From positions 1 through 13,707 of the forward strand of contig WRCJ01000042.1 in assembly GCA_009784085.1 (NCBI GenBank): a stretch of 13,707 nt of DNA, in the 5' to 3' direction. Made by a program: the position numbers and the translations under genes. How positions within the stretch are numbered: position 1 is the first letter of the stretch; each line of letters starts with the position of its first letter. The DNA is from Oscillospiraceae bacterium. Its GTDB lineage: Bacteria; Bacillota; Clostridia; Oscillospirales; UBA929. The notes beneath the pieces are model-generated. The model ran no database searches, had not been told where the DNA came from, and worked only from the letters and a program-made list of their open reading frames with translations. This document shows, one piece after another, positions 1-6,615 of this stretch.

Positions 1-1091
1 ACTTTATATGTCCAAACCTGACCATCTTTAAAGTTAGGATCATTGTAGCTATCGATCCATTGACCATATGCGTTCCCCTCGTCGCCTTCCTGATCAATGA
101 TGACGACATTGGCGATCATCACGGGAAAATTGGCGACGAACGCATTTGACGTGATATCGATTTCGCCCACATGAAGGACTGTTCCGTCCTCGCCAATAAT
201 ATCCCCGGGCTCCGGGCTCACAAAAGACATGGGCTGTATCAACCCCGGGTCTTCCTCGCCCATCGTCCCGGCGTCTCCACTGCCCAGACCATCGCTCAGA
301 GCATCGCCCTGTCCTTCGCCCAGCTCGCTGCCCAGCTCAAAGTCCAACCCTGCGCCGTCGACGGGAACGCCCGGCTCGGTTCCGCCATCATCCATGGATG
401 TGTCAAGCTCCGATCCGTCGTCGCCGGGGTCGGCCGTCGTTTCGGTGCCGCTCGGCTCGTCCCCGTTGGGTCCGGGCGGGGGGCTTGGCTGGGGGGGGGG
501 GGGGGGTGCGGGCGCGGGGGGGGGCGGCGCGGGGGCGGGAATCTCGGAATACTCGGTCAGCGCGGTTTTCACCGTGGCGCTGGTATCGTAGGTATCGATA
601 TGCACGGAGAACTGCTCGTCATTTCGGGTGATGAAGATGAACTGGAGGCCGGCCACGCCCTTGTTGGTCACCAGGTAGGCCACCGACGGCTCTGGCAAAA
701 CCGCCTCCGTATCCTCATAGATGGCGCGCACCGTGTCTACAAGGTACCAGGCGGTCCCGTCGTCGTATTTATCCATAAATTGGAGGCCTACCGGCTCGGA
801 GAAGGGCAGCTGTGCCAAGACCTCGGACCGGGTGTCCGCGTCGAAGAGGCTGCCGTTGGTCACAGCCGCGCCGCAGAGCAGCTTGAGTTCGGCGACGGTG
901 TAGTAGATCAGGACGCCCTCGTCGAGCAGCGTTCCGTTTTCGTACTGGGCGTACCGCGAAAGCGGGGACAGCGCCGAAACGGCGTTACGGTTGCCGAAGA
1001 CGCCCCCGACGCCGCAAAACACGGCTCCGGCTAACAAGACAACCGCCAACAAGAATGCCAGCGGTTTGACCGCGCTTCTTCTTGATCTCAT
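1..1091 (-). CDS. Large secreted surface adhesin, paralogue of the 9028-12357 gene (3' part outside window)
   Basis: The frame is open from ATG at 1091 to the left edge (363 complete codons), with GGAGGAAAG just upstream of the start. Residues 1-38 form a signal peptide: Arg-rich start (RSRRSAVK), then a hydrophobic core. Residues 40-182 closely match the N-terminal domain of the 12357-9028 gene, sharing NGTLLDEGVLIYYTVAELK, FMDKY, WYLVD, YLVTN, LQFIFIT and EQFSVHIDT. A Pro-rich linker (about 183-210) and a long acidic Gly/Asp/Glu-rich spacer follow. The next domain ends at the edge in GQVWTYK, also present in the paralogue (residues 376-382). It is probably the first gene of another adhesin operon. 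A 16-C coding-strand tract lies in the linker, and the frame is intact across it. GC drops in the last ~170 bp. Ligand unknown. That it is a secreted adhesin-like protein is well supported; its exact function is not. Confidence 0.88.
   Translation of the reverse strand, partial: MRSRRSAVKPLAFLLAVVLLAGAVFCGVGGVFGNRNAVSALSPLSRYAQYENGTLLDEGVLIYYTVAELKLLCGAAVTNGSLFDADTRSEVLAQLPFSEPVGLQFMDKYDDGTAWYLVDTVRAIYEDTEAVLPEPSVAYLVTNKGVAGLQFIFITRNDEQFSVHIDTYDTSATVKTALTEYSEIPAPAPPPPAPAPPPPPQPSPPPGPNGDEPSGTETTADPGDDGSELDTSMDDGGTEPGVPVDGAGLDFELGSELGEGQGDALSDGLGSGDAGTMGEEDPGLIQPMSFVSPEPGDIIGEDGTVLHVGEIDITSNAFVANFPVMIANVVIIDQEGDEGNAYGQWIDSYNDPNFKDGQVWTYK
491..506. repeat. 16-base G homopolymer in an adhesin coding region
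   Basis: Sixteen consecutive G on the plus strand (C on the coding strand) encode five Pro codons plus part of the next codon, at residues 196-201 of the left-edge adhesin. A nine-G run lies at 516-524, also in Pro codons. The frame is the same on both sides, so the sequenced length encodes a continuous protein. The paralogue's linker has no such runs. Tracts this long can slip during replication and switch reading frame; switching here is an inference. Confidence 0.9.
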
Positions 1092-1331
1092 TTCTTTCCT
1101 CCCGGTAAAAGCAGCCACTAGGATCGTATAGGTCAACGAATCCCCCGCAACAAGGCTACGGGGCATCCTCCGTGGTTGCGTTTTCAGCTCGGCGCGCCGT
1201 GGGGCGTCAGGCCAATAGAGGGCATTGCGATACAGAAATTCCTACGGCAACGCCCCAATGCATCGCAAGGGTATGACTGTCCTTCTGTATGTATATTCTT
1301 CGATGTATCGCTACACTTCTTATGGATTGCT
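1092..1331 (-). other. Long, structured 5' leader of the left-edge adhesin
   Basis: About 240 nt separate the candidate promoter from the ATG at 1091. On the transcript, two segments can fold. A CGCAAC/GTTGCG stem (1146-1151 with 1175-1180) encloses a smaller ACGG/CCGT stem (1158-1161 with 1170-1173). A 7-bp ATCGCAA/TTGCGAT pairing joins 1225-1231 with 1262-1268. The leader is GC-rich between about 1140 and 1270 and AT-rich upstream. It does not match any riboswitch consensus I recognise. No convincing small ORF was seen. Confidence 0.4.
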
Positions 1332-1360
1332 ACTTTATCACGTATCTTTGTATTTGTCAA
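1332..1360 (-). promoter_or_regulatory. Candidate sigma-A promoter for the left-edge adhesin
   Basis: Reading the minus strand, a perfect -35 (TTGACA, 1360-1355) is followed by a 17-nt spacer and TAAAGT (1337-1332; 4 of 6 matches to TATAAT). The DNA upstream of the -35 is A/T-rich, as expected for an UP-like element. Transcription would start near 1325. Confidence 0.6.
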
Positions 1361-1506
1361 CAACAAAATGAAAAGTTTCTGAAATATTTTTGTTAATTCC
1401 TACCTATTCTTTTGAATTTTTGCTTAATCTATCACTTTTCTGTGTGTTTCTACTCGTGATTCCAGGGCGTGATTCACGCAAAGTTTGCCAGGTGTTCGTC
1501 AGGTTT

Positions 1507-1540
1507 CATTGTCGGTGACGGGCTACATTGTCGGCGACGG
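1507..1540. repeat. Tandem 15-bp direct repeat
   Basis: CATTGTCGGTGACGG (1507-1521) and CATTGTCGGCGACGG (1526-1540) differ at one base and are 19 nt apart start to start. They lie in the non-coding stretch between the left-edge adhesin promoter and the Rpn-family gene. They could be a regulator site or the edge of a mobile or repeated segment; nothing in view decides this. Confidence 0.6.
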
Positions 1541-1548
1541 AACCCCAC

Positions 1549-1593
1549 GACGATGTACGCGCCATCGTCTCTAGTGACGCTCGTCACGTACAT
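1549..1593. repeat. Overlapping short inverted repeats upstream of the Rpn-family gene
   Basis: GACGATG (1549-1555) pairs with CATCGTC (1563-1569). ATGTACG (1553-1559) pairs alternatively with CGTACAT (1587-1593), enclosing a GTGAC/GTCAC hairpin (1575-1579 with 1583-1587, sharing one base with the outer arm). The arms compete, so the element could switch between two folds or simply be a cluster of dyads. Rpn-family genes are often scattered as repeated genomic units, so this may be part of such a unit. Confidence 0.45.
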
Positions 1594-1622
1594 GCCCATC
1601 CGCGTATCCGCCCACACAGCGC

Positions 1623-1642
1623 GCGCCTTCCGGGCGCTTTTT
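1623..1642 (+). terminator. Small terminator-like hairpin on the plus strand
   Basis: GCGCC (1623-1627) and GGCGC (1633-1637) form a 5-bp GC stem with a TTCCG loop, followed by five T (1638-1642). It lies directly upstream of the Rpn-family promoter, so it would stop plus-strand read-through into that gene. The short stem keeps confidence moderate. Confidence 0.45.
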
Positions 1643-1647
1643 CCATA

Positions 1648-1676
1648 TTGCGGTTTTGGCGAAAATGTGGTATCAT
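1648..1676 (+). promoter_or_regulatory. Candidate promoter of the Rpn-family gene
   Basis: TTGCGG (1648-1653), a 17-nt spacer and TATCAT (1671-1676) form a plausible promoter. The -10 is preceded by TGG, giving an extended -10 (TGnTATCAT) that offsets the weak -35. The start would be near 1683, leaving a leader of about 16 nt. AGGGGG (1686-1691) serves as ribosome binding site 7 nt before the TTG codon. Confidence 0.55.
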
Positions 1677-1698
1677 TCAAATGTGAGGGGGTCTTGCC

Positions 1699-2508
1699 TT
1701 GACGGAACTCAAATACAAGTTTACCTATGATACATTGTTCAAAACTTTGTTCGTAAAATTCCCCAGATTGCTCAAACGGCTCGTTGCGGCGACCCTCGGC
1801 ATAGCAGTTGATAGCATATCGGAGTTCGCAATCACGAATCCAGATATACCTCCGGGCGCAATCGGCGACAAGTTTTGCCACCTTGACATTACAATGGCCC
1901 TCAACGGGCAGCTTATTAATCTTGAGGTCCAGGTCGAGGATAGAAAAGACTACCGCGAGCGTAGTTTGTATCATTTTGCGCGTGTATATTCGTCCGCGCT
2001 TCAATCGGGCAGTTTGTACTCGTCGCTTCCGCGTGTCGTTATCATCAGCATAGTGGACTTTTTGATGTTCGACTGCGCGGAGTACCGCTCTGAGTTTAGG
2101 CCTATTGAAGTAGACCGTCACGAATTGCTGTCGGATAAATTGGCTATGCTCTATTTTGAAGTACGGAAACTCCCGAAGGTCAGCGACCTTAATAGCGAAT
2201 TGGAATTTATTCTGTCGCTGTTCCGGGCGAAAACGGAAGAAGATCTAAATCAACTTGAAGCATTGGAGGTGCCTGTCGTGAAGCAAGCAATCAGGGCGTA
2301 CCGCGAAGTAGTGGTATCCCCCGAATTTAAGGAATTGGAGCGTCTGCGCTTTGAAGCCAGCTGCAATGAAGCGTCGGCTTTAGAGGACGCCGCGCGAAAG
2401 GAGCGCGAAAAATGGCAGTGCGTAGTCGCTGACAAAGATGCGGCTCTTGCTGACCGAGATGCGCTGATCGCCAAACTGCTGGCGCGTCTCGGCGAAGCCC
2501 CACGTTAG
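1699..2508 (+). CDS. Rpn-family recombination-promoting nuclease / putative transposase (PD-(D/E)XK)
   Basis: This 269-aa protein looks like the Rpn (RpnA/YhgA-like) family of PD-(D/E)XK enzymes, metal-dependent DNA endonucleases linked to RecA-independent recombination and, more recently, to phage defence. The N-terminus has the usual form (YKFTYDTLFKTLF). The catalytic core reads HLDI (D63), then LEVQ (E76-V-Q78), then the conserved R..LYHFARVYSSAL segment with R87 and Y91; no key residue appears missing. The C-terminus (about 205-265) is charged and probably helical or coiled coil. TTG at 1699 is the start because AGGGGG is well placed and the upstream in-frame ATG at 1681 is followed at once by TGA. 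It is the only plus-strand gene and sits between two minus-strand surface-protein units, convergent with the 2685-4037 gene. It may be a mobile or selfish passenger. Confidence 0.85.
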   Translation: MTELKYKFTYDTLFKTLFVKFPRLLKRLVAATLGIAVDSISEFAITNPDIPPGAIGDKFCHLDITMALNGQLINLEVQVEDRKDYRERSLYHFARVYSSALQSGSLYSSLPRVVIISIVDFLMFDCAEYRSEFRPIEVDRHELLSDKLAMLYFEVRKLPKVSDLNSELEFILSLFRAKTEEDLNQLEALEVPVVKQAIRAYREVVVSPEFKELERLRFEASCNEASALEDAARKEREKWQCVVADKDAALADRDALIAKLLARLGEAPR

Positions 2509-2589
2509 GTACGCGGGCGCGAGGCCACCAATCCTGCAATCACCTGCACGTCACACGGTCATCATGGTTTCGCGCTGGATTTAGGGCAT

Positions 2590-2651
2590 AACAACAAAAG
2601 CACTGCGGGGGACGCGCCTAAGGCGCCGTTTCCCGCAGTGCTTTTGTTGTT
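2590..2651. terminator. Bidirectional terminator, 20-bp perfect stem
   Basis: The arms 2590-2609 and 2632-2651 are perfect reverse complements (AACAACAAAAGCACTGCGGG and its partner). Inside the loop is a smaller GCGCC/GGCGC stem (2614-2618 with 2622-2626). The outer part of the stem is A/T-rich, giving a T-rich 3' arm in both directions. It lies 34 nt after the minus-strand stop at 2685 and 81 nt after the plus-strand stop at 2508, so it probably ends both convergent transcripts. Confidence 0.85.
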
Positions 2652-2684
2652 CGGTTAGTTCATGTTGTTCTGGTTGCCGCCTCG

Positions 2685-4037
2685 TTAGGCGCGCAGCAGC
2701 GCGATGATTTTTTCCACCATGGCGATGATCCCATTCGCGAAGGCCGCGTCGATCTTGCCCTGGCTGATGTCCTTGCGCAGGGAATCGACGATGTTCTGGT
2801 ACTGTTTGATGGCGTTGTCGATCTTGCCCATCTCCAGCTGTTTTTCCGCGTTCTTGAGCGACGACGTGACGCTTTGGTAGCTGCCATTGTTGCTGAACAA
2901 ATTCTCCCCAAACCCATTTTCGAGGGCGTCGCGCACTTCCTCCGAGAGCATCTCCAGCGTGGGTACCGTCACGAGGCAGGCCGCGGTCAGGCCATTGGCC
3001 GTCCTCGCGGTGATTGTCGCCACGCCCGGCGAGAGTGCCGTCACCAGCCCGGTTGGCGACACCGTCGCGACCGATGCGTCGCTGGACGACCACATGACGG
3101 CGCCGCCCCCGGCGCCGGCCGGCAGCACCGTCGCGTTGAGCTGCAGCGCGTCGCCCGGACTAAGCTTTGCCTGCGTGACATCCAGCGTGATGCTGATCGG
3201 GACAACTTCGACGACGATGTCTTCGGCTTCCATCCTCACATACTTATGGGCCGCGCTGTACTCGTAACCGACCGGTGGCGCGGCTATCCCCTCGCCGCCC
3301 GGGTCGCTCGCCGTTTCGCTCGCCCACCAGAGGTACTCGCCGGGGAACGCCATCCTCTGCGCGTCCACGTCGTATAGGGCGCCATAGTCACCGACGGCTG
3401 CGACAATCCCGCCGTTATATGCCATAGCGCTTCCTCGCAAATTGATGCCGGCGCTGTTGCGCGCGCCGCCGATGCCCATGACCGCGCCGCCGTTGACCGT
3501 CATCGCTCCATTGGCTACCGAGATGCCGGCGCCGCCAGTCCTGGTGTTGACGGCTGTCAGTGTCCCGCTGTTGACGGTTAAGGAACCGCCGGCGATATAT
3601 AGCCCCCGCGTCCCGCCCGAGACATAGAGGGATCCATCGCCGAAAATGGTGAGGCTGTCGGTGGCCTTGATGCCGCAGTTGCTGTACGGCTCCATATTGC
3701 TGTTTGTGCCGTTCAAATCCCCGGTGTACGTCGAGACGAAGCTGTTCTCGCCCTTCAGGGCGATTGTCACATCACCGACGATGTACAGCGCGGTCTCATA
3801 GGATGTCTCCCAGACAAATCCATCCAGCGTCAAAACCCCGGTGTCGCCGTCCCAGCTCCACGCTTCGCGCTGATCGAGATACGGGGCGCCGTTTACATAG
3901 AATCGCAGGAACTCACCCTTGGAGGCTATGAAAAACAGTGTGTTGACGCCCGTCGCCGCCTGCGCGATGATAGGCAGGGCCATCATGATTGTCAGCACTG
4001 CCAGAGCGAGGGCCAGTGCGCTTTTGATTTTCTTCAT
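2685..4037 (-). CDS. Secreted protein with beta-helix-like repeats, BIG2-like domain and C-terminal helical domain
   Basis: A 450-aa exported protein with a classical signal peptide (residues 1-28, ending AQAA). Residues 80-215 hold short repeats of the form 'GG.LTVNSGTLTAVN...G..GISVANGAMTVNGG', typical of a right-handed beta-helix of the kind seen in extracellular carbohydrate-binding proteins. Residues 280-358 match a BIG2-type Ig-like domain (LDVTQAKLSPGDALQL, VMWSSSDASVATVS, LVTALSPGVATITA). The last 65 residues are helical (SLKNAEKQLEMGKIDNAIKQ) and resemble the FIMAH-type C-terminal domain of other extracellular proteins. There is no sorting motif or membrane anchor, so it is probably released or held non-covalently. 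GGAGGGAG stands 6 nt before the ATG. It has its own promoter and sits behind the terminator of the preceding gene, so it is a separate unit. The ligand is unknown. Confidence 0.88.
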   Translation of the reverse strand: MKKIKSALALALAVLTIMMALPIIAQAATGVNTLFFIASKGEFLRFYVNGAPYLDQREAWSWDGDTGVLTLDGFVWETSYETALYIVGDVTIALKGENSFVSTYTGDLNGTNSNMEPYSNCGIKATDSLTIFGDGSLYVSGGTRGLYIAGGSLTVNSGTLTAVNTRTGGAGISVANGAMTVNGGAVMGIGGARNSAGINLRGSAMAYNGGIVAAVGDYGALYDVDAQRMAFPGEYLWWASETASDPGGEGIAAPPVGYEYSAAHKYVRMEAEDIVVEVVPISITLDVTQAKLSPGDALQLNATVLPAGAGGGAVMWSSSDASVATVSPTGLVTALSPGVATITARTANGLTAACLVTVPTLEMLSEEVRDALENGFGENLFSNNGSYQSVTSSLKNAEKQLEMGKIDNAIKQYQNIVDSLRKDISQGKIDAAFANGIIAMVEKIIALLRA

Positions 4038-4080
4038 GTTCCGCTCCCTCCAAAATCTTCTGTTTGTTAGATACCCTTAC

Positions 4081-4109
4081 ATTCTATGCAATCCCCATAG
4101 AAAAATCAA
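4081..4109 (-). promoter_or_regulatory. Promoter of the beta-helix/BIG2 gene, with an operator-like dyad
   Basis: On the minus strand, TTGATT (4109-4104), a 17-nt spacer and TAGAAT (4086-4081) form a good sigma-A promoter (4 of 6 and 5 of 6 matches). A perfect 7-7-7 inverted repeat, TTCTATG (4082-4088) and CATAGAA (4096-4102), covers most of the -10 and the spacer, a typical place for a dimeric repressor. The regulator is unknown. Confidence 0.6.
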
Positions 4110-4130
4110 CCCTTGCGCGTCGGGGAATTG

Positions 4131-4187
4131 CATAAAAATTTTGCAGTCCTTCCGCCATGACTGACTGCCATAGCAGAAGGACCGCAA
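4131..4187 (-). terminator. Terminator after the PPKTG-anchored protein gene
   Basis: On the minus strand, TTGCGGTCCTTC (4187-4176) pairs with GAAGGACTGCAA (4152-4141) through 11 of 12 positions. A T-rich run then follows at about 4140-4134. The hairpin begins 8 nt after the TAG at 4195. It marks the end of the five-gene cluster. Confidence 0.75.
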
Positions 4188-4194
4188 TCTTCTT

Positions 4195-5214
4195 CTATTT
4201 TTTCTTTTCTTCCCGTTTCTTACGGATCGTGGTTATGAAGATCATAGCCAAAGCAGCCATGGCGAGGACACACGCCGCCGCCCATAAGAGTACGTTTTGA
4301 TCGTCGCCGGTCTTCGGCGGGTCTACGACAACATCGTAGTCCGGGTCGTCCCGCGGCGGCCCCGACGGGGGGATGGTCTCATCAGGCGGCTCGCTCTCTG
4401 GAACCAACGGCGGCACAGTGGGCGAGATAGTCTCGTCCGGCGGTGGGCTTTCGTCCTCCCCCGGCGAGGGCGGCGGGGAGGGTACCGTCGAAGGCGGAGG
4501 AGACGCCGACGGGGGCTCCGACGGGGGCGGAGAAGGCGATGGCGACGGGGGCGGCGTGATGGTGTCGTCAAACTGGGCGTAGAACTGCCATTCCACGGCG
4601 GCTAGGGAATTCTGGAAAAAGTTAGGGAGTTCTATGGGGACGATGATCGTCACCTCGATGAGACCAGTCCGCCCGGCAGCCACCCACCCCAGCGAAGTCC
4701 AGCCCGGGCCGTAGAGGCCGCTTTTGTCGCCGCGCAGCCATCCGCTGTACAGCGGCGGATTGGTGGGCGCAAAGGGATGCGTAATCTTGATGTGCACCGC
4801 GTCCAGCAGGTAATCGCCGCCCAAGGTCGTCTTGTCGTCAAAATCGGCGCCGGGCGTCGTCAGGTCTTCGGATATGGCGCCGTCCAGGCTGTCGTTCGGG
4901 TCGTGCGTGACCGGGGCAGTCCTCATGAAGAACTCCACCGCCCGCGAGTAGTTGTTGGTCAGCCTGACCGTGAACGAACGGACATCGCCCGGCTTGAGGC
5001 CCTTGGTGGCCTCGCCGAAGAAATCGGTGATCTGCCGGTTGTCCCAGACTGTGTAGATCGCCCCCTCGATCAACCATGGGGCTACGCTGGGTCCGTAGAA
5101 GTCTACCGATCCTGGTCCCGGCGGCACAGCGGCCAGGGTGTTCGCCTGGAAAGCCGAAAGCGATAGCAAGCCACACAGCAGGACGGCGGACAAAGACTTT
5201 ATGAACTTTTTCAT
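4195..5214 (-). CDS. Pro-rich, wall- or membrane-anchored surface protein with PPKTG sorting-like signal
   Basis: A 339-aa exported protein. Residues 1-28 are a signal peptide. Residues 35-215 are a beta-rich domain with features shared with the TasA-like proteins upstream (LKPGD then N..S.AVEFFMR). It contains the IELPN, AAVEWQFYAQFDD block also present in the right-edge gene. A low-complexity Pro/Ser/Glu linker runs from 220 to 295. The C-terminus has PPKTG (299-303), a hydrophobic stretch (307-328) and a basic tail (RKKREEKKK), the layout of a sortase signal with P in place of the usual first L. AGGGGGGAT lies 7 nt before the ATG. It is the last gene of the cluster, 133 nt after the TasA-like gene. 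Likely role: anchoring or capping the extracellular assembly (inference). No sortase gene is in view. Confidence 0.87.
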   Translation of the reverse strand: MKKFIKSLSAVLLCGLLSLSAFQANTLAAVPPGPGSVDFYGPSVAPWLIEGAIYTVWDNRQITDFFGEATKGLKPGDVRSFTVRLTNNYSRAVEFFMRTAPVTHDPNDSLDGAISEDLTTPGADFDDKTTLGGDYLLDAVHIKITHPFAPTNPPLYSGWLRGDKSGLYGPGWTSLGWVAAGRTGLIEVTIIVPIELPNFFQNSLAAVEWQFYAQFDDTITPPPSPSPSPPPSEPPSASPPPSTVPSPPPSPGEDESPPPDETISPTVPPLVPESEPPDETIPPSGPPRDDPDYDVVVDPPKTGDDQNVLLWAAACVLAMAALAMIFITTIRKKREEKKK

Positions 5215-5300
5215 TATCTAATCCCCCCTGTTGCGGCCAGTCTGTGTTTTGGACGCAGGATCGGCGAACATGTGAGATGTTTCCCTTGTGCGCCGCTTCC

Positions 5301-5323
5301 GGCGGCGACCCGGACGGGCCGCC
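5301..5323 (-). other. GC-rich intergenic hairpin
   Basis: GGCGGC (5301-5306) and GCCGCC (5318-5323) form a 6-bp stem with an 11-nt loop in the 133-nt gap between two surface-protein genes. There is no T tract on the minus strand, so it is unlikely to be a full terminator. It could stabilise or partly separate the mRNA segments. Confidence 0.35.
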
Positions 5324-5347
5324 AGCCGAAATGCGGCGTTCCATTAT

Positions 5348-6304
5348 TTAGTCACGTAAGGTCTCAAGCATACCAAAGATAGCACTCGCATTAGAGGGAT
5401 TGATGCCGTATTGCCTAGGATTCATGATTCCCCAAGCACCATACTCGCTGGAGTCTTCCGGGAAAATAGCGTCCCACGCAACGGGACCACCAAAGCTATC
5501 AACAATAACATTGTCAGACTGTACCCCATACGCAGTTAAATCAATAGATAAGATGAAATTATGGAAGGCATTCGGTAACTCAATCGGGATTTGGATTGCC
5601 TTAAATATATCATTAGCCGCGGCCCCAGCCGCAAGTGGTTTCAATTCCGCATTTCCTGAAGTACCGGTACCCTCTACGTAATACCACGCGCCATAAACAG
5701 TTATTTCTCCCGTATCATAATCTAGGCTAAATGTTGTTTCTGCGCCATACCAGTCTTCCCAATTATTGGTTGCGGCCAATGATTCTACCAGCTTGCCAAT
5801 AATCGGTGCAAGATATTCTTCCCAATCATCTGGATCAGCAGAACCGGTTTCTGCTTCCAGAGCCGCAAAGAAAGCATATCTGGAAGGAGGGGTCATTTTG
5901 AACTCACCGGCAACCTTGACATATAGGGGGATAGAACCCGTGTTCATTACGTCGGGCGCCTTAGCCAGGACGTCGCCCGGACGGACTTCCGTCCATCTGT
6001 CAAATCCAGACCAATCACCATCAACTATTTTGTTAATGACATTTTCACCCTGCCAACCTTCAGAGTTAGCGCCGGTAACGTATACAGAGTTTTCGGGAAC
6101 ATGCGTAAAATCGTTAGTATTGCCGCTGGCGCGGTACAAAGCGCCGCCGGACTCCCGGATGATCAAATCCGCGTTGTCCATCTCTGCAACGTTGGTCGCC
6201 GTGTCGGACATGGCCGACCACAACATCAGTGTCCCGCCGAGAACCAAACCCACGACCAGGGTGAGGGCCACGACGAACAGAATGAGTTTTTTCTTGTTTT
6301 TCAT
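5348..6304 (-). CDS. TasA/camelysin-like secreted protein with SipW-type signal peptide
   Basis: A 318-aa protein. The N-terminus (KNKKK, hydrophobic core, then GGTLMLWSAMSDTATNVAEM) has the form of SipW-dependent signal peptides of TasA and camelysin, where cleavage falls shortly after the G-G-T-x-x-x-F/W motif. The mature part carries the family features RPGD, then NTGSIPLYVKV, then a late strand ending AYGVQSDN. The YYVEGTG..L.PL..G.AA block and QSDN are shared with the gene at 6616-7449. TasA proteins form extracellular fibres; that role here is inference. AAGGAGA lies 9 nt before the ATG and is preceded by a strongly A-rich leader, which often favours translation. The body is much poorer in GC (about 45%) than its neighbours and its own signal-peptide region (about 60%). 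The next gene is 133 nt downstream. Confidence 0.85.
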   Translation of the reverse strand: MKNKKKLILFVVALTLVVGLVLGGTLMLWSAMSDTATNVAEMDNADLIIRESGGALYRASGNTNDFTHVPENSVYVTGANSEGWQGENVINKIVDGDWSGFDRWTEVRPGDVLAKAPDVMNTGSIPLYVKVAGEFKMTPPSRYAFFAALEAETGSADPDDWEEYLAPIIGKLVESLAATNNWEDWYGAETTFSLDYDTGEITVYGAWYYVEGTGTSGNAELKPLAAGAAANDIFKAIQIPIELPNAFHNFILSIDLTAYGVQSDNVIVDSFGGPVAWDAIFPEDSSEYGAWGIMNPRQYGINPSNASAIFGMLETLRD

Positions 6305-6615
6305 TTCTTGTCTTCTCCTTTTTTTGTTTTTTTATTTTTTGTTTCCATCTCTTCGCTGGGGAAGGTCTTGCCATGCTTGGGTGGGGGTGATTCCGCAGCC
6401 CCCGCCCAGCTCGCGCGGGAGCGTGATTCCCCCCTCCGGTTCGCCTCGCGTATTAGTCTTCAAAAAAAGACTAGATTCCGGAGGGTTCTGGCCCGCCGAG
6501 CCATTGCAGGTGCTGGCTATCACTCCCTTCAATACGGTTTTTGCGGGGATATGCGGGGTGGGGTATGCTGGGGTTCGCTGTTTCTTTGAGCAAGCGTAGA
6601 CTTTGCGGTTTATGG
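6305..6615 (-). other. 311-nt intergenic stretch with nested inverted repeats
   Basis: No convincing gene is present. On the transcript side, CCCTCCGG and CCGGAGGG (6432-6439 with 6478-6485) form an 8-bp stem. It encloses a second stem, TAGTCTT/AAGACTA (6454-6460 with 6467-6473), whose loop is a T run in the minus-strand transcript. GGAATCAC occurs twice in direct orientation in the GC-rich part to the left of these stems. Nearest the downstream gene is an A-rich tract of about 30 nt just before its ribosome binding site. The stretch may attenuate or process the mRNA so that the last two genes differ in expression from the first three. Confidence 0.45.

Noticed and set aside
171..1034. 287-codon plus-strand open frame
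   Set aside because: It is antisense to the left-edge adhesin, whose paralogue confirms the minus-strand frame; its sequence is low-complexity Gly/Arg.
1140..1200. Riboswitch (cyclic di-GMP type considered) in the adhesin leader
   Set aside because: Stems are present, but the conserved core bases of the cyclic di-GMP-I class are not seen.
1474..2121. 215-codon minus-strand open frame
   Set aside because: It is antisense to the Rpn-family gene, which has intact catalytic motifs, and resembles no protein family.
4838..5344. 168-codon minus-strand frame overlapping the PPKTG protein start
   Set aside because: It is an alternate frame of the real gene, with no signal peptide or plausible ribosome binding site.
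6332..6532. 66-codon minus-strand frame in the gap between the TasA-like genes
   Set aside because: It has a TTG start without a ribosome binding site and runs through the inverted repeats; no family is recognised.
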